Origin: Aestuariivivens marinum
GTDB lineage: Bacteria > Bacteroidota > Bacteroidia > Flavobacteriales > Flavobacteriaceae
Direction of reading: 5' to 3'
Length of the DNA: 64,000 nt
Assembly: GCF_022662175.1 (NCBI RefSeq)
Contig: NZ_JAKMCR010000003.1
Span: 186,001 to 250,000 of the forward strand
Each line of letters starts with the position of its first letter. Position 1 is the first letter of the stretch. Of the stretch, positions 1-8,048 are shown piece by piece. The notes beneath the pieces are model-generated. The model saw only the letters and a list, made by a program, of their open reading frames with translations. It had not been told where the DNA came from and searched no databases. A program made the position numbers and the translations under genes.

Positions 1-670
1 TTAAATGCGGTAAAGTATTATGTAAAGCTTTTAAGCCATGATCTAATTGAGCTACATATCCAGAAAGTTCTTGTCCTAAAGTTAAAGGGGTAGCATCCAT
101 TAAATGAGTGCGTCCAATTTTAACTACATTATTAAAGGCTTCCGATTTTTTCATTAAGGTGTCTCGCAATTGTTTTACACCCGGAATGGTAGTTTCAACT
201 ATTTTTTTATAGGCAGCAATATGCATTCCTGTAGGGAACGTGTCGTTTGATGATTGTGATTTATTAACATCGTCGTTGGGCTGTATTACTTTTTCATCCT
301 CTCCAATTACTTTTCCTGCTAGTTGTTGGGCTCTATTAGCTATTACTTCATTTACATTCATGTTACTTTGTGTGCCAGAACCAGTCTGCCATATAACCAA
401 TGGAAATTGGTCATCGTGTTTGCCAGCTAATATTTCATCACAAACGTTAGCAATTAAATCCCTTTTTTCAATTGGTAAAACACCTAACTCACAGTTTGTA
501 AATGCAGCTGCTTTTTTAAGATAGGCAAAGCCATAAATTATTTCTAACGGCATTGAAGCTGAAGCTCCAATTTTAAAGTTATTCCTAGAGCGCTCTGTTT
601 GAGCTCCCCAAAGTTTATCTGCAGGTACTTTTACCTCGCCCATTGTGTCTTTTTCTATTCTATAACTCAT
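1..670 (-). CDS. fumC: Fumarate hydratase class II (5' part, cut by window edge)
   Basis: This class II fumarase interconverts fumarate and malate in the TCA cycle. Only the first 223 or so codons are present, because the gene runs off the left edge of the window (family length about 465). The protein starts [13 protein letters not shown]. It carries [13 protein letters not shown] near residues 20-32, then [25 protein letters not shown] and [18 protein letters not shown], all conserved blocks of the fumarase/aspartase superfamily that build the substrate site. The frame is open throughout. A TAACTTTG box (697-704, minus strand) lies just upstream and fits a -7 element. Class II fumarase is preferred over aspartase or argininosuccinate lyase because of the SGTQSNMN and [10 protein letters not shown] wording. 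Confidence 0.93.
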   Translation of the reverse strand, partial: MSYRIEKDTMGEVKVPADKLWGAQTERSRNNFKIGASASMPLEIIYGFAYLKKAAAFTNCELGVLPIEKRDLIANVCDEILAGKHDDQFPLVIWQTGSGTQSNMNVNEVIANRAQQLAGKVIGEDEKVIQPNDDVNKSQSSNDTFPTGMHIAAYKKIVETTIPGVKQLRDTLMKKSEAFNNVVKIGRTHLMDATPLTLGQELSGYVAQLDHGLKALHNTLPHL

Positions 671-696
671 TGTTAAAATGATTTAGTTTTGAATTG

Positions 697-704
697 CAAA
701 GTTA
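697..704 (-). promoter_or_regulatory. Putative -7 box for fumC
   Basis: On the minus strand this reads TAACTTTG, a full match to the Bacteroidota -7 consensus TAnnTTTG, 26 bases upstream of the fumC ATG. No clear TTG -33 element was seen at the usual distance. Confidence 0.45.
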
Positions 705-846
705 ATTGTTTTAATGTGTTTTGTTTTATGATATCTGTTAGTTTTTTTAGTTGAGTTTTAACACATATATAACAACAATTTTTTGGTCAGTCTTTTATAA
801 TATACTAATTTAATAGGAATAAAAATTTAACATAAATATTTACATT

Positions 847-1488
847 ATGGCAACAATTAGATTAGGAGATGTAGCACCGAATTTTGATGCAAAATCTACA
901 GAAGGGAATATTAATTTCCATGATTGGCTTGGTGATAGTTGGGGAGTTTTATTTTCGCATCCAGCAGATTATACACCTGTTTGCACTACAGAACTAGGTA
1001 CTGTGGCAAAGTATAAAGCAGATTTCGATAAAAGAAATGTTAAGGTTGTGGCCTTAAGTGTTGATGGCATAGAATCTCATAAGGGTTGGATAAATGATAT
1101 TAATGAGACACAAGGAACAACTGTAAATTTTCCAATTATAGCGGATGAGGATAGAAAGGTGTCTGTGTTGTATGATATGATCCATCCAAATGCGGATAGT
1201 CAATTAACTGTGCGTTCGGTGTTTGTTATAGCCCCTGATAAAACCGTTAAGTTAATTATTACTTATCCAGCATCAACTGGAAGGAATTTTGATGAATTAT
1301 TGAGAGTCATTGACTCATTGCAATTAACTGCATACCATAAGGTTGCGACACCGGCCAATTGGAATAATGGTGATGATTGTGTTGTTGTGCCTGCCGTAGC
1401 TACAGAAGACATACCCGATTTATTTCCAAAAGGCTTTAAGGAAGTTAAACCCTATTTGCGATTAACACCACAGCCCAATTTAAACTAG
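847..1488 (+). CDS. 1-Cys peroxiredoxin (Prx6 family)
   Basis: A thiol peroxidase that reduces hydrogen peroxide and organic peroxides in the cytoplasm. The active-site block HPADYTPVCTTELG places the peroxidatic Cys at residue 46 and the supporting Thr at 43. The catalytic Arg lies in the TVRSVFVI block near residue 122. The long C-terminal extension (PANWNNGDDCVVVPAV and KPYLRLTPQP) and the length of 213 residues are typical of the Prx6 group. The Cys in the extension is not in the position of a classical resolving Cys. The gene stands alone between fumC and a small membrane protein. A TTTTG at 781-785 followed after 20 bases by TAATTTAA may be its promoter. Confidence 0.93.
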   Translation: MATIRLGDVAPNFDAKSTEGNINFHDWLGDSWGVLFSHPADYTPVCTTELGTVAKYKADFDKRNVKVVALSVDGIESHKGWINDINETQGTTVNFPIIADEDRKVSVLYDMIHPNADSQLTVRSVFVIAPDKTVKLIITYPASTGRNFDELLRVIDSLQLTAYHKVATPANWNNGDDCVVVPAVATEDIPDLFPKGFKEVKPYLRLTPQPNLN

Positions 1489-1521
1489 TGAAAAACTCTG
1501 TTAATAAATTTTAGTTTGATA

Positions 1522-1552
1522 TTGTAAAACACATTGCTTTGCGTTATATTTG
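1522..1552 (+). promoter_or_regulatory. Promoter of the 58-residue membrane protein gene
   Basis: TTG at 1522-1524, then 20 bases, then TATATTTG at 1545-1552: a full match to the flavobacterial TTG-N17-23-TAnnTTTG promoter. The box overlaps the TTG codon that would open a longer reading frame at 1550, so translation should begin at the ATG at 1580. Confidence 0.7.
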
Positions 1553-1579
1553 CGGCATATTAAAAAGATATTAACAGTT

Positions 1580-1756
1580 ATGTTCGAATTTGATCAATAT
1601 TTAGGCTTTTTAGCATTTTTAACCATATTAACTATTGGTTTTTGGTTGATGATATTTTTATTAACCTTTGTAATTCCTTACTGGATTGGAGGTTCATTAA
1701 TTGAAAGATTAAAGGAAATTAGGGAGGAAAAGAAAGCAAAGAGATTAAATTCTTAA
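1580..1756 (+). CDS. Small single-span membrane protein, unknown function
   Basis: A 58-residue protein starting MFEFDQYLGF. One hydrophobic segment of about 25 residues (roughly 9-35, rich in Leu, Ile and Phe) is followed by a charged tail ending EEKKAKRLNS. The likely topology is N-terminus out and a cytoplasmic basic tail by the positive-inside rule, which is inference. The start was chosen because a good promoter box overlaps the longer frame's TTG codon. The gene ends just before a strong bidirectional terminator. No family was recognised and no function can be assigned. Confidence 0.6.
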   Translation: MFEFDQYLGFLAFLTILTIGFWLMIFLLTFVIPYWIGGSLIERLKEIREEKKAKRLNS

Positions 1757-1772
1757 GCGTATTCAATTATAT

Positions 1773-1808
1773 AAAAAAGGGGACTAAAAAATTTAGCTCC
1801 CTTTTTTT
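1773..1808. terminator. Bidirectional rho-independent terminator
   Basis: AAAAAAGGGG and CTAAA pair with TTTAG and CCCTTTTTTT around a three-base loop, with one mismatch. It sits between the converging small membrane protein gene and the outer-membrane receptor gene, and has A- and T-runs on the two flanks, so it can serve both. Confidence 0.8.
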
Positions 1809-1833
1809 ATGATTTTTACTAAACGATTTTATG

Positions 1834-4272
1834 TTACATTTCCATGTCTCCACCACCAAAACCATCTCCAGATCTTTCCGGTTTCTTTTTTTGATTGAAC
1901 CTATAGGTAAATGATACTTTTAGAATTCTACCACCTCTAAACTGCAAATCTCTTTTACTTGAAAAAGTTTCGGTATTTATATCTCCTTTATATCTTCTAC
2001 TGTTTAATATGTCGCTTATATTAACAACAACAGATGCTTTTTCCTTAAATAAATCCTTACTAAAAGCCAAATCTGCCGAAAAAATAGCGTCTCTTTTGTT
2101 TTGGCTATCCTGGCTTGGACCTCTATAATTAAGGTTCGTTTGCCAATCGATGTTCCCTGGCAAAGTATATTTATTGGTTAACCTTGTTCTCCAAGTTAAG
2201 TTTTCATTATCAAAATTCACACCATTAAATTCGCCTTTCAAAATGTTATTATAAAGGTTGAAATCTGTATTAATACGCCATTTTCGGTTAGGGGTATAGC
2301 TTACATTAAATTCAAAGCCATATCTTTTTTCTGTTGCAAAATTTACTGGAGATCTTGCAATCACAGGTAAATCTTGTCCGTTAACATTTACAATTTCTCC
2401 AGTTTCATAGCTCACCCAATTGCTTTCATTTTTTTCACGCTGTAAATAAATGGAGGAACTAAGAGTTAATTTGTCAAGTCGATTTAAATAACCTAAATCG
2501 TATAGAGATGAATAACTAGGATCCAAATCTGGATTACCTTGAAATATATTAGTTAAACTAGTCCTGGATGGAAATGGATTTAAGTGATAAGAACGTGGTC
2601 TTTCAATACGCCTACTGTAGCCAAGTGTTAAACTTTCTTTTTCACTAAATTCGTAGCTTAAATTTACTGTAGGAAATAATCCAGTAATATTCTTCTTCTT
2701 AAAATCACCTGTGGTAGGTTGGTCTATTGTTGTTTGGGTATTCTCCATTCTTAATCCCAACAAATAGGAGAATTTATCAATTTTGCTTCCATATTGTGCA
2801 TATAATGCATTAATATAAAGCTTAAAGTTGAACAAATTGGATAGGTTGTTGTCTATTTCGAATTGTCCTTGGTTATTGAGTATTTCCACTTCATAGTCTG
2901 TCGATTTTGTACTGAAATCCCCTCTGTATCCCAATTCGAATTGACTGTTCTCGCCAATAGGCAATACATAGTCGGTTTGTAATAAAATAGATGATTGATC
3001 TTCTATAGTAGAAAGGTTATCTGTGTTAACACCATCAGTCAAAATCAATGATAACTTATCGTTGTTGTTTTCTTCATATTGAAAATCAAGTGTAAATTTA
3101 TGTCCTTCCTCTTCAAAGTTTTTTGTAAAATTTGTTGCATATTGTATGGTTTTCGAACCACTAAACTCTGGATCTAAACGAACAGTTTCACCTAATAAAT
3201 CCCTGTTTTCATCAAACTGTGTTAATACATTTGTTGAATTTTGCTCATTATCACTATCACGATAAACCACAGAAGTTGTTAAAGAAGCAGAATCGTTGAT
3301 ATACCATTCTATGCCAAAATTAGTTGTCAAACCTTTTCTTGTGTTTTCCCAATCCCTTATTTCATCTGCATAATTTCCTGTGTTATTATATCTCGTATAA
3401 TTATAGGAATGGCCTATGGATGTATTGTAATTATATGCTGAAGTATTAAAAAAGTTTAGATCTTTTGTCCTAAAGTTGGTATTTCCCGAAAAACCACCAG
3501 AAGTTGGATGGCCACCATTAGCGGTTATCGCCCCATTAAACCCCTGTAGTTTGCTCCTTCGTAAAATGATATTTAATATTCCAGCAGTTCCTTGTGCTTC
3601 ATATCTCGCAGAAGGAGAAGTAATTACCTCTACTTTTTCAATAGCTTCGGCGGGAAGTTGTCTTAGAGCGTCTGTAGAGTTTAGGCCAACTAACCCTGAA
3701 GGTTTACCGTTAATTAATATACGTACATTATTATTGCCTCTTAGAGCTACGTTACCCTCAATATCAACTGAGACCGATGGTACATTATCCAGTACATCAC
3801 TTACAGTTCCTCCACTTACGGTAAGGTCTTTACCAACATTATAGATTTTTTTGTCTAATCTTATTTCTACAGTCGTTTTTTCGGCAATAACCTCCACTGC
3901 ATCCAAAGCTGCTATATCCAATTCTAAAGAAATGGTTCCTAAATTTATGTCGGATTGAATGTTCTGGTTTTTTAATTCATGGGATTTATATGAAATGTAT
4001 TCGATTTTAATATCATAAATGCCATCTGAAACTTTTATTTCAAAATCACCATTAATGTCCGTAATTGTGCCATCAATAATCTTTTTTTCCTTATGGCTAT
4101 AAAAAGAAACTGTAGCATATTCAAGTGGTTGCTTGGTTTCATTTTCGATAACTTTACCAGATACTACTACTTTTTTTATATTAAATGTAGTTTCTATCGG
4201 GTTTTTATGCTGGGCATTTAATACTGCCGAAAAGGCTAATAGTACTATCATGGCCAAGGACAATCTATACAT
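1834..4272 (-). CDS. TonB-dependent-receptor-like outer-membrane beta-barrel protein
   Basis: An 812-residue outer-membrane protein. Residues 1-20 form a signal peptide ending near LNAQ. Residues about 35-115 are a carboxypeptidase regulatory-like beta-sandwich (VSGKVIENETKQPLEYATV, then DINGDFEI). Residues about 125-235 are a plug-type domain (VSDVLDNVPSVSVD, RILINGKPSG). The rest is a strand-rich barrel in the style of the OMP_b-brl_3 group, including RRIERPRSYHLNPFPS and QGNPDLDPSYSS. No SusD partner is adjacent, so it is probably not a glycan SUS pair, and the substrate is unknown. It resembles a second receptor at 41255-43681 in architecture. The end is Gly- and Asp-rich (SGDGFGGGDMEM) in place of a canonical terminal Phe. 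A -7 box lies at 4298-4305. Confidence 0.88.
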   Translation of the reverse strand: MYRLSLAMIVLLAFSAVLNAQHKNPIETTFNIKKVVVSGKVIENETKQPLEYATVSFYSHKEKKIIDGTITDINGDFEIKVSDGIYDIKIEYISYKSHELKNQNIQSDINLGTISLELDIAALDAVEVIAEKTTVEIRLDKKIYNVGKDLTVSGGTVSDVLDNVPSVSVDIEGNVALRGNNNVRILINGKPSGLVGLNSTDALRQLPAEAIEKVEVITSPSARYEAQGTAGILNIILRRSKLQGFNGAITANGGHPTSGGFSGNTNFRTKDLNFFNTSAYNYNTSIGHSYNYTRYNNTGNYADEIRDWENTRKGLTTNFGIEWYINDSASLTTSVVYRDSDNEQNSTNVLTQFDENRDLLGETVRLDPEFSGSKTIQYATNFTKNFEEEGHKFTLDFQYEENNNDKLSLILTDGVNTDNLSTIEDQSSILLQTDYVLPIGENSQFELGYRGDFSTKSTDYEVEILNNQGQFEIDNNLSNLFNFKLYINALYAQYGSKIDKFSYLLGLRMENTQTTIDQPTTGDFKKKNITGLFPTVNLSYEFSEKESLTLGYSRRIERPRSYHLNPFPSRTSLTNIFQGNPDLDPSYSSLYDLGYLNRLDKLTLSSSIYLQREKNESNWVSYETGEIVNVNGQDLPVIARSPVNFATEKRYGFEFNVSYTPNRKWRINTDFNLYNNILKGEFNGVNFDNENLTWRTRLTNKYTLPGNIDWQTNLNYRGPSQDSQNKRDAIFSADLAFSKDLFKEKASVVVNISDILNSRRYKGDINTETFSSKRDLQFRGGRILKVSFTYRFNQKKKPERSGDGFGGGDMEM

Positions 4273-4297
4273 AAATAGTTTTTAACAAATTTGACCA

Positions 4298-4305
4298 CAA
4301 AAATA
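4298..4305 (-). promoter_or_regulatory. Putative -7 box for the outer-membrane receptor gene
   Basis: Minus strand TATTTTTG, 25 bases upstream of the receptor ATG, matching TAnnTTTG. It implies the receptor is transcribed separately from arsC upstream. No convincing -33 TTG was found. Confidence 0.45.
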
Positions 4306-4363
4306 GACTATGGTTTAAGGGGTATTGGTTAATAATTTGTTAAAAGAAATACTATTTTTAAAA

Positions 4364-4705
4364 TTAAATAATGGAAAGTATGCGTTCAGGCGGTCTACCA
4401 ATCACTGCTTTGTTGCCATTAATAACAATAGGACGTTCAATGAGTTTAGGGTTTGCCACCATGGCATTAATAATCTCAATATCGGTTAAATCTTTTCCTT
4501 TAAAATTTTCTTTCCAAATGGCTTCGTTTTTCCTTACTAACTCAATTGGTTTAATGCCCAAGGCTTTAACAATTATGTTTAATTGGTTAGTCGAAAGTTT
4601 TTCGTCAAGGTATTTTATAATTTGAAAAGGTTTACCTGAGTTTTCTACTATTTCCAAACCCTGTCTGGATTTAGTGCATCGCGGATTGTGATAAATGGTT
4701 ATCAT
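4364..4705 (-). CDS. ArsC-family reductase (glutaredoxin-linked arsenate reductase type)
   Basis: A 113-residue thioredoxin-fold protein. The active-site motif YHNPRCTKSRQG puts the catalytic Cys at residue 10. The conserved C-terminal block RPIVINGNKAVIGRPPERI supplies the Arg residues that bind oxyanion in the ArsC family. The gene overlaps the upstream HAD gene by 4 bases (ATGA), so the two are probably translationally coupled. No arsenic transporter or ArsR regulator is nearby, so arsenate resistance is not shown. The related Spx/YffB group is an alternative. The family call is secure; the substrate is inference. Confidence 0.85.
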   Translation of the reverse strand: MITIYHNPRCTKSRQGLEIVENSGKPFQIIKYLDEKLSTNQLNIIVKALGIKPIELVRKNEAIWKENFKGKDLTDIEIINAMVANPKLIERPIVINGNKAVIGRPPERILSII

Positions 4706-5322
4706 GATAACTGAATATTATATTGCGTTAATATTTGTTTTAATTGTTCGGGGTTTTTAAAGTGAATGCAATTAATGCCCAATGCTTTTGCTGCTTCAAT
4801 GTTCCTTAAATTGTCATCTATGAACACTGAATTTTCAGGAGTTAGGTTAAAGCGATTTAAAGTTATGTCATAAATAGCCTTAAAAGGTTTTCTAGTGTTT
4901 TCCTTCCCTGAAACGATAATGCCTTCAAACCAATGAAGAAAATCAAATTTTTCAAGGGCAATTGGGAAAGTTTCTGAACTCCAATTGGTTAAGGCAATTA
5001 CTTTATATTTTTCTGAATCCAATAATTGTTTTAAAATTTCAACTGTTCCCTGAATAGCATCCCCTAGCATATCTACCCATTTGCCATAGAACATTCGTAT
5101 TTCATTTTCGTATTCAGGAAACAAAGCCACCCTTTCTTCAGTGGCTTTTGCCATAGGGTAGCCAGCATCTTGATTTTCATTCCAATCACTGGTACAAACA
5201 TGATCGAAAAACCATTTCATTTTATCTCTATCGTGATTAAAAACGTCAAGAAATAAGTACTCAGGGTTCCAATCAATCAAAACCCCACCCAGATCAAATA
5301 TAATGGCGTTTATTTTTGTCAT
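4702..5322 (-). CDS. HAD-superfamily phosphatase (subfamily IA)
   Basis: A 206-residue cytoplasmic hydrolase. Motif I is FDLGGVLIDW with the nucleophile Asp at residue 10. The second Asp of the usual DxD is replaced by Gly, as in the YihX-type sugar-phosphatase group. Motif II is ALTNWS, motif III a Lys in GKENTRKP, and motif IV VFIDDNLRNIEAA. The start ATG follows the prfB stop codon directly, with no gap, and the end overlaps arsC by 4 bases, so prfB-HAD-arsC looks like one transcription unit. The substrate is unknown; small sugar phosphates are a family-based guess. Confidence 0.88.
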   Translation of the reverse strand: MTKINAIIFDLGGVLIDWNPEYLFLDVFNHDRDKMKWFFDHVCTSDWNENQDAGYPMAKATEERVALFPEYENEIRMFYGKWVDMLGDAIQGTVEILKQLLDSEKYKVIALTNWSSETFPIALEKFDFLHWFEGIIVSGKENTRKPFKAIYDITLNRFNLTPENSVFIDDNLRNIEAAKALGINCIHFKNPEQLKQILTQYNIQLS

Positions 5323-6433
5323 CTATAGCGAGCCATTATCTTCCTGTTTTTGGCCCATCATCATTAAATAAGCCTTTAAAAAAGCATTGATATCACCATT
5401 CATAACGGCATCTACATTTCCTGTTTCATAACTTGTTCTAACATCTTTTACTAATTTATAAGGATGCATCACATAATTGCGTATTTGGCTTCCCCATTCA
5501 ATTTTCATTTTACTTGCTTCAATATCGTCCCGTTGTTCCATTTGTTTCTGTAATTCAATTTCATACAATTGTGATTTTAGCATTTGCAAAGCACGTGCTC
5601 GATTATCGTGCTGTGAACGCGTTTCTGAACAAGATATTTGAATTCCAGTAGGTTTATGCGTTAACTGTACTTTAGTTTCTACCTTGTTAACGTTTTGTCC
5701 ACCCGCACCACTGGAGCGTGCTGTGGTAATTTCAATATCGGCTGGATTGATTTCTATTTCTATAGAATCATCAACCAGGGGATACACATAAACTGATGCA
5801 AAGCTGGTATGGCGTTTAGCATTGCTATCAAAAGGGGAGATGCGTACTAACCTATGAACACCATTTTCTCCTTTAAGCCAACCAAAGGCAAAGTCACCTT
5901 CAATTTCAAGAGTGACTGTTTTTATACCAGTCACATCACCTTCTTGAAAGTTAAGTTCTTTAACTTTAAACCCACTTTTTTCGGCATACATTAAGTACAT
6001 GCGCATGAGCATACTGGCCCAATCACAGCTTTCGGTGCCGCCAGCACCAGCAGTAATTTGAAGTACAGCACTAAGACCATCGCCTTCATCAGAGAGCATG
6101 TTTTTAAATTCTATATCTTCAATTAAGGTTGCAGCTTTTTTATGCTGGTTTTCTACTTCTTCAAGGGTAGATTCGCCTTCTTTGAAAAACTGGAAAAGCA
6201 CATCTAAATCTTCAATAAGGGCTTTAACAGTATTGTAATCCTCCACCCATTTTTTTTTGACCCGAAGAGATTTCATTACGGCTTCGGCAGCCTTTGGGTC
6301 GTTCCAGAATTTGGGGTCGAAAGTTTGTTCTTCTTCGTTTTGTATTTCTATAAGCTTGGTATCTATGTCAAAGATAGTGCCTTAGTTTATCAAGGCGGGT
6401 ATTAAGATCTTTAATTTGATCGGAAGTAATCAT
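5323..6433 (-). CDS. prfB: Peptide chain release factor 2, expressed by programmed +1 frameshift
   Basis: RF2 ends translation at UGA and UAA codons. The coding region consists of a 21-codon zero-frame segment ([10 protein letters not shown]...) from 6433 ending at an in-frame TGA (6370-6368), and a main frame one base on. Slippage at CTT TGA C gives a 369-residue protein, the normal RF2 length. The SPF anticodon-like tripeptide is at about 199-201 and the catalytic GGQ at about 244-246 ([13 protein letters not shown]). The longest single open frame starts at an internal ATG (6276) and lacks the N-terminal 52 residues. RF2 controls its own synthesis by this mechanism in many bacteria: low RF2 lets the ribosome shift past the UGA. 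The HAD gene follows at once. Confidence 0.95.
6368..6382 (-). other. prfB programmed +1 frameshift site
   Basis: Minus-strand order is AGG CAC TAT CTT TGA, followed by C. The slippery CTT (Leu) precedes the UGA stop, and the Shine-Dalgarno-like AGG sits at the same spacing as in the E. coli site. After the shift the reading goes on with GAC ATA GAT, which joins the conserved RF2 N-terminal domain. Confidence 0.93.
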
Positions 6434-6536
6434 ACTAAGTTATTAGTTATAGGGTTATAAAGTTATTGAAGTTAATTAATTCATTACACATAACTCTTAT
6501 AAAAAAGATCAATAACCTCTTTAATATATTGTAGCA

Positions 6537-6544
6537 CAAAAATA
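6537..6544 (-). promoter_or_regulatory. Putative -7 box for prfB
   Basis: Minus strand TATTTTTG, about 103 bases upstream of the prfB ATG, in the 179-base divergent gap before the threonine aldolase gene. The -33 element is not clear. Confidence 0.3.
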
Positions 6545-6612
6545 GAATTTCTTCATTCAGCAGAAAATAATATGAACATAATTTTATAGCTTTAACCATC
6601 AAATTTTTAACC

Positions 6613-7638
6613 ATGATAATAGATCTTAGAAGTGATACAGTAACTAAACCTTGTCCTCAAATGTTGGATGCCATGATGCAGGCTCGGGTAGGTGATGATG
6701 TGTTTGGAGAAGACCCAACGGTAAAACAATTGGAACAGCGTATAGCAACCATGTTTGGTAAAGAAAAAGCCTTGTTTTTTCCGAGCGGCACTATGGCAAA
6801 CCAAACAGCCATTAAGTTGCACACCATTCCTGGAGAACAAGTTATATGTGATAAATTTGCACATATCTACAATTATGAATCTGGTGGGGCTTCATTTAAT
6901 AGTGGGGTTTCATGCAAATTGATTGATGGCAATAAAGGCATGTTTACAGCTGAACAGGTGTTGGAATCCATAAATCCTCCTGACTACTGGTATGCCAAAA
7001 CGAGTTTGGTAGAGATTGAGAATACTACTAACAAAGGAGGTGGTGCTTGTTGGGACTTCAATGAAATTTTAAAAATAAGGAAAGTATGTGTTAACCATGA
7101 GCTAGGATTTCATTTGGATGGTGCTCGTATATGGAATGCTATAGTGGCCAAAAATGAAACTACCAAACAGTATGGTGAGGTTTTTGATACTATCTCTGTA
7201 TGTTTGAGTAAAGGTTTGGGTTGTCCTGTTGGTTCGGTGTTGGTTGGAGACGGGGCTATTATGAAAAATGCCATTAGAATTCGTAAGATTTTTGGAGGCA
7301 ATATGAGACAAGCAGGTTATTTGGCAGCAGCAGCTTTATATGCTTTGGATAACAATATTGAAAGATTGGCTGAAGATCATAAAAAAGCAAAAGAAATAGG
7401 TGAGACCTTAGCAAAACTATCAATTATCAGAACCATTGAACCTATTGAAACTAACATTGTTATTTTTGAATTGAATACCGATATAAATGAAATAGGATTT
7501 GTTAAAAAATTAGCAAATAAAAACATTCAAATCATTGGCATGGGTGGTAGAAAGTTGCGTATGGTCACTCATATGGATTATAACAATGAAATGCATGAAA
7601 GGCTAATGCAGGTGTTAAAAGAAACAAAATTTGACTAA
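6613..7638 (+). CDS. ltaE: Low-specificity L-threonine aldolase (beta-eliminating lyase family)
   Basis: A fold-type I PLP enzyme that cleaves threonine or allo-threonine to glycine and acetaldehyde. The 341-residue protein starts MIIDLRSDTVTKP, a typical opening. It has DDVFGEDPTV near 28-37, the PLP-binding block FPSGTMANQTA near 56-66, the PLP-contacting LDGARIWNA near 168-176, and the Schiff-base Lys in SVCLSKGLGCPVGS at residue 200. The length and motif order match the family. It is divergent from prfB and convergent with the YbaB gene. Substrate stereochemistry cannot be judged from sequence alone. Confidence 0.92.
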   Translation: MIIDLRSDTVTKPCPQMLDAMMQARVGDDVFGEDPTVKQLEQRIATMFGKEKALFFPSGTMANQTAIKLHTIPGEQVICDKFAHIYNYESGGASFNSGVSCKLIDGNKGMFTAEQVLESINPPDYWYAKTSLVEIENTTNKGGGACWDFNEILKIRKVCVNHELGFHLDGARIWNAIVAKNETTKQYGEVFDTISVCLSKGLGCPVGSVLVGDGAIMKNAIRIRKIFGGNMRQAGYLAAAALYALDNNIERLAEDHKKAKEIGETLAKLSIIRTIEPIETNIVIFELNTDINEIGFVKKLANKNIQIIGMGGRKLRMVTHMDYNNEMHERLMQVLKETKFD

Positions 7639-7647
7639 CAACTAAAA

Positions 7648-7971
7648 CTATTTAAACATATCCATTCCTGGTATGTTGGGTAAGCCTTCTTTAGCAACAG
7701 CAGCAAGTTCGGCTTCATTTACGCCAGTTGCTTTTTCTATGGCTTTATTTAGGGTAAGAATTAAATAATCCTCAAGCTGTTCTTTATCATCTAAAAGTTC
7801 GTCATCAATTGTAATGGCTTTAATGGTTCTATTGGCCGTTAACGTTATTTTTAGTTTATTGTCATTACTTGACTCGTCAATTAAAACCGTATCCAAGCGT
7901 TTTTTTGTGTCTTCAACTTTTTTTTGGGTTTCCTTAAGTTTCCCCATCATGTTCATCATATCTCCAAACAT
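7648..7971 (-). CDS. YbaB/EbfC-family nucleoid-associated protein
   Basis: A 107-residue DNA-binding protein with the family layout. A long N-terminal helix ([26 protein letters not shown]) is followed by a small sheet ([20 protein letters not shown]) and a C-terminal helix ([18 protein letters not shown]). Family members act as dimers that grip DNA. The usual recR/dnaX neighbours are absent; here it converges on threonine aldolase and is divergent from the S9 peptidase gene. Confidence 0.88.
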   Translation of the reverse strand: MFGDMMNMMGKLKETQKKVEDTKKRLDTVLIDESSNDNKLKITLTANRTIKAITIDDELLDDKEQLEDYLILTLNKAIEKATGVNEAELAAVAKEGLPNIPGMDMFK

Positions 7972-8048
7972 ATTCCTTTAATTTTAAGTTTTAAAAGGGC
8001 TAATTTATTACAATTTAAGGGGAAATGGATTGTATTTTACAAGGAAAA

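Noticed and set aside
240-524. Plus-strand 94-residue open frame
   Set aside because: It lies antisense to well-conserved fumC sequence and has no family features.
3476-3844. Plus-strand 122-residue open frame
   Set aside because: It is antisense to the plug region of the outer-membrane receptor gene, whose protein motifs are clear.
1834-4272. SusCD-type glycan uptake locus
   Set aside because: There is no SusD partner or glycan-degrading gene next to this receptor or to the one at 41255-43681.
6276-6433. prfB as a broken gene
   Set aside because: The in-frame TGA sits in the classic CTT TGA C frameshift context and the shifted frame restores the conserved N-terminus.
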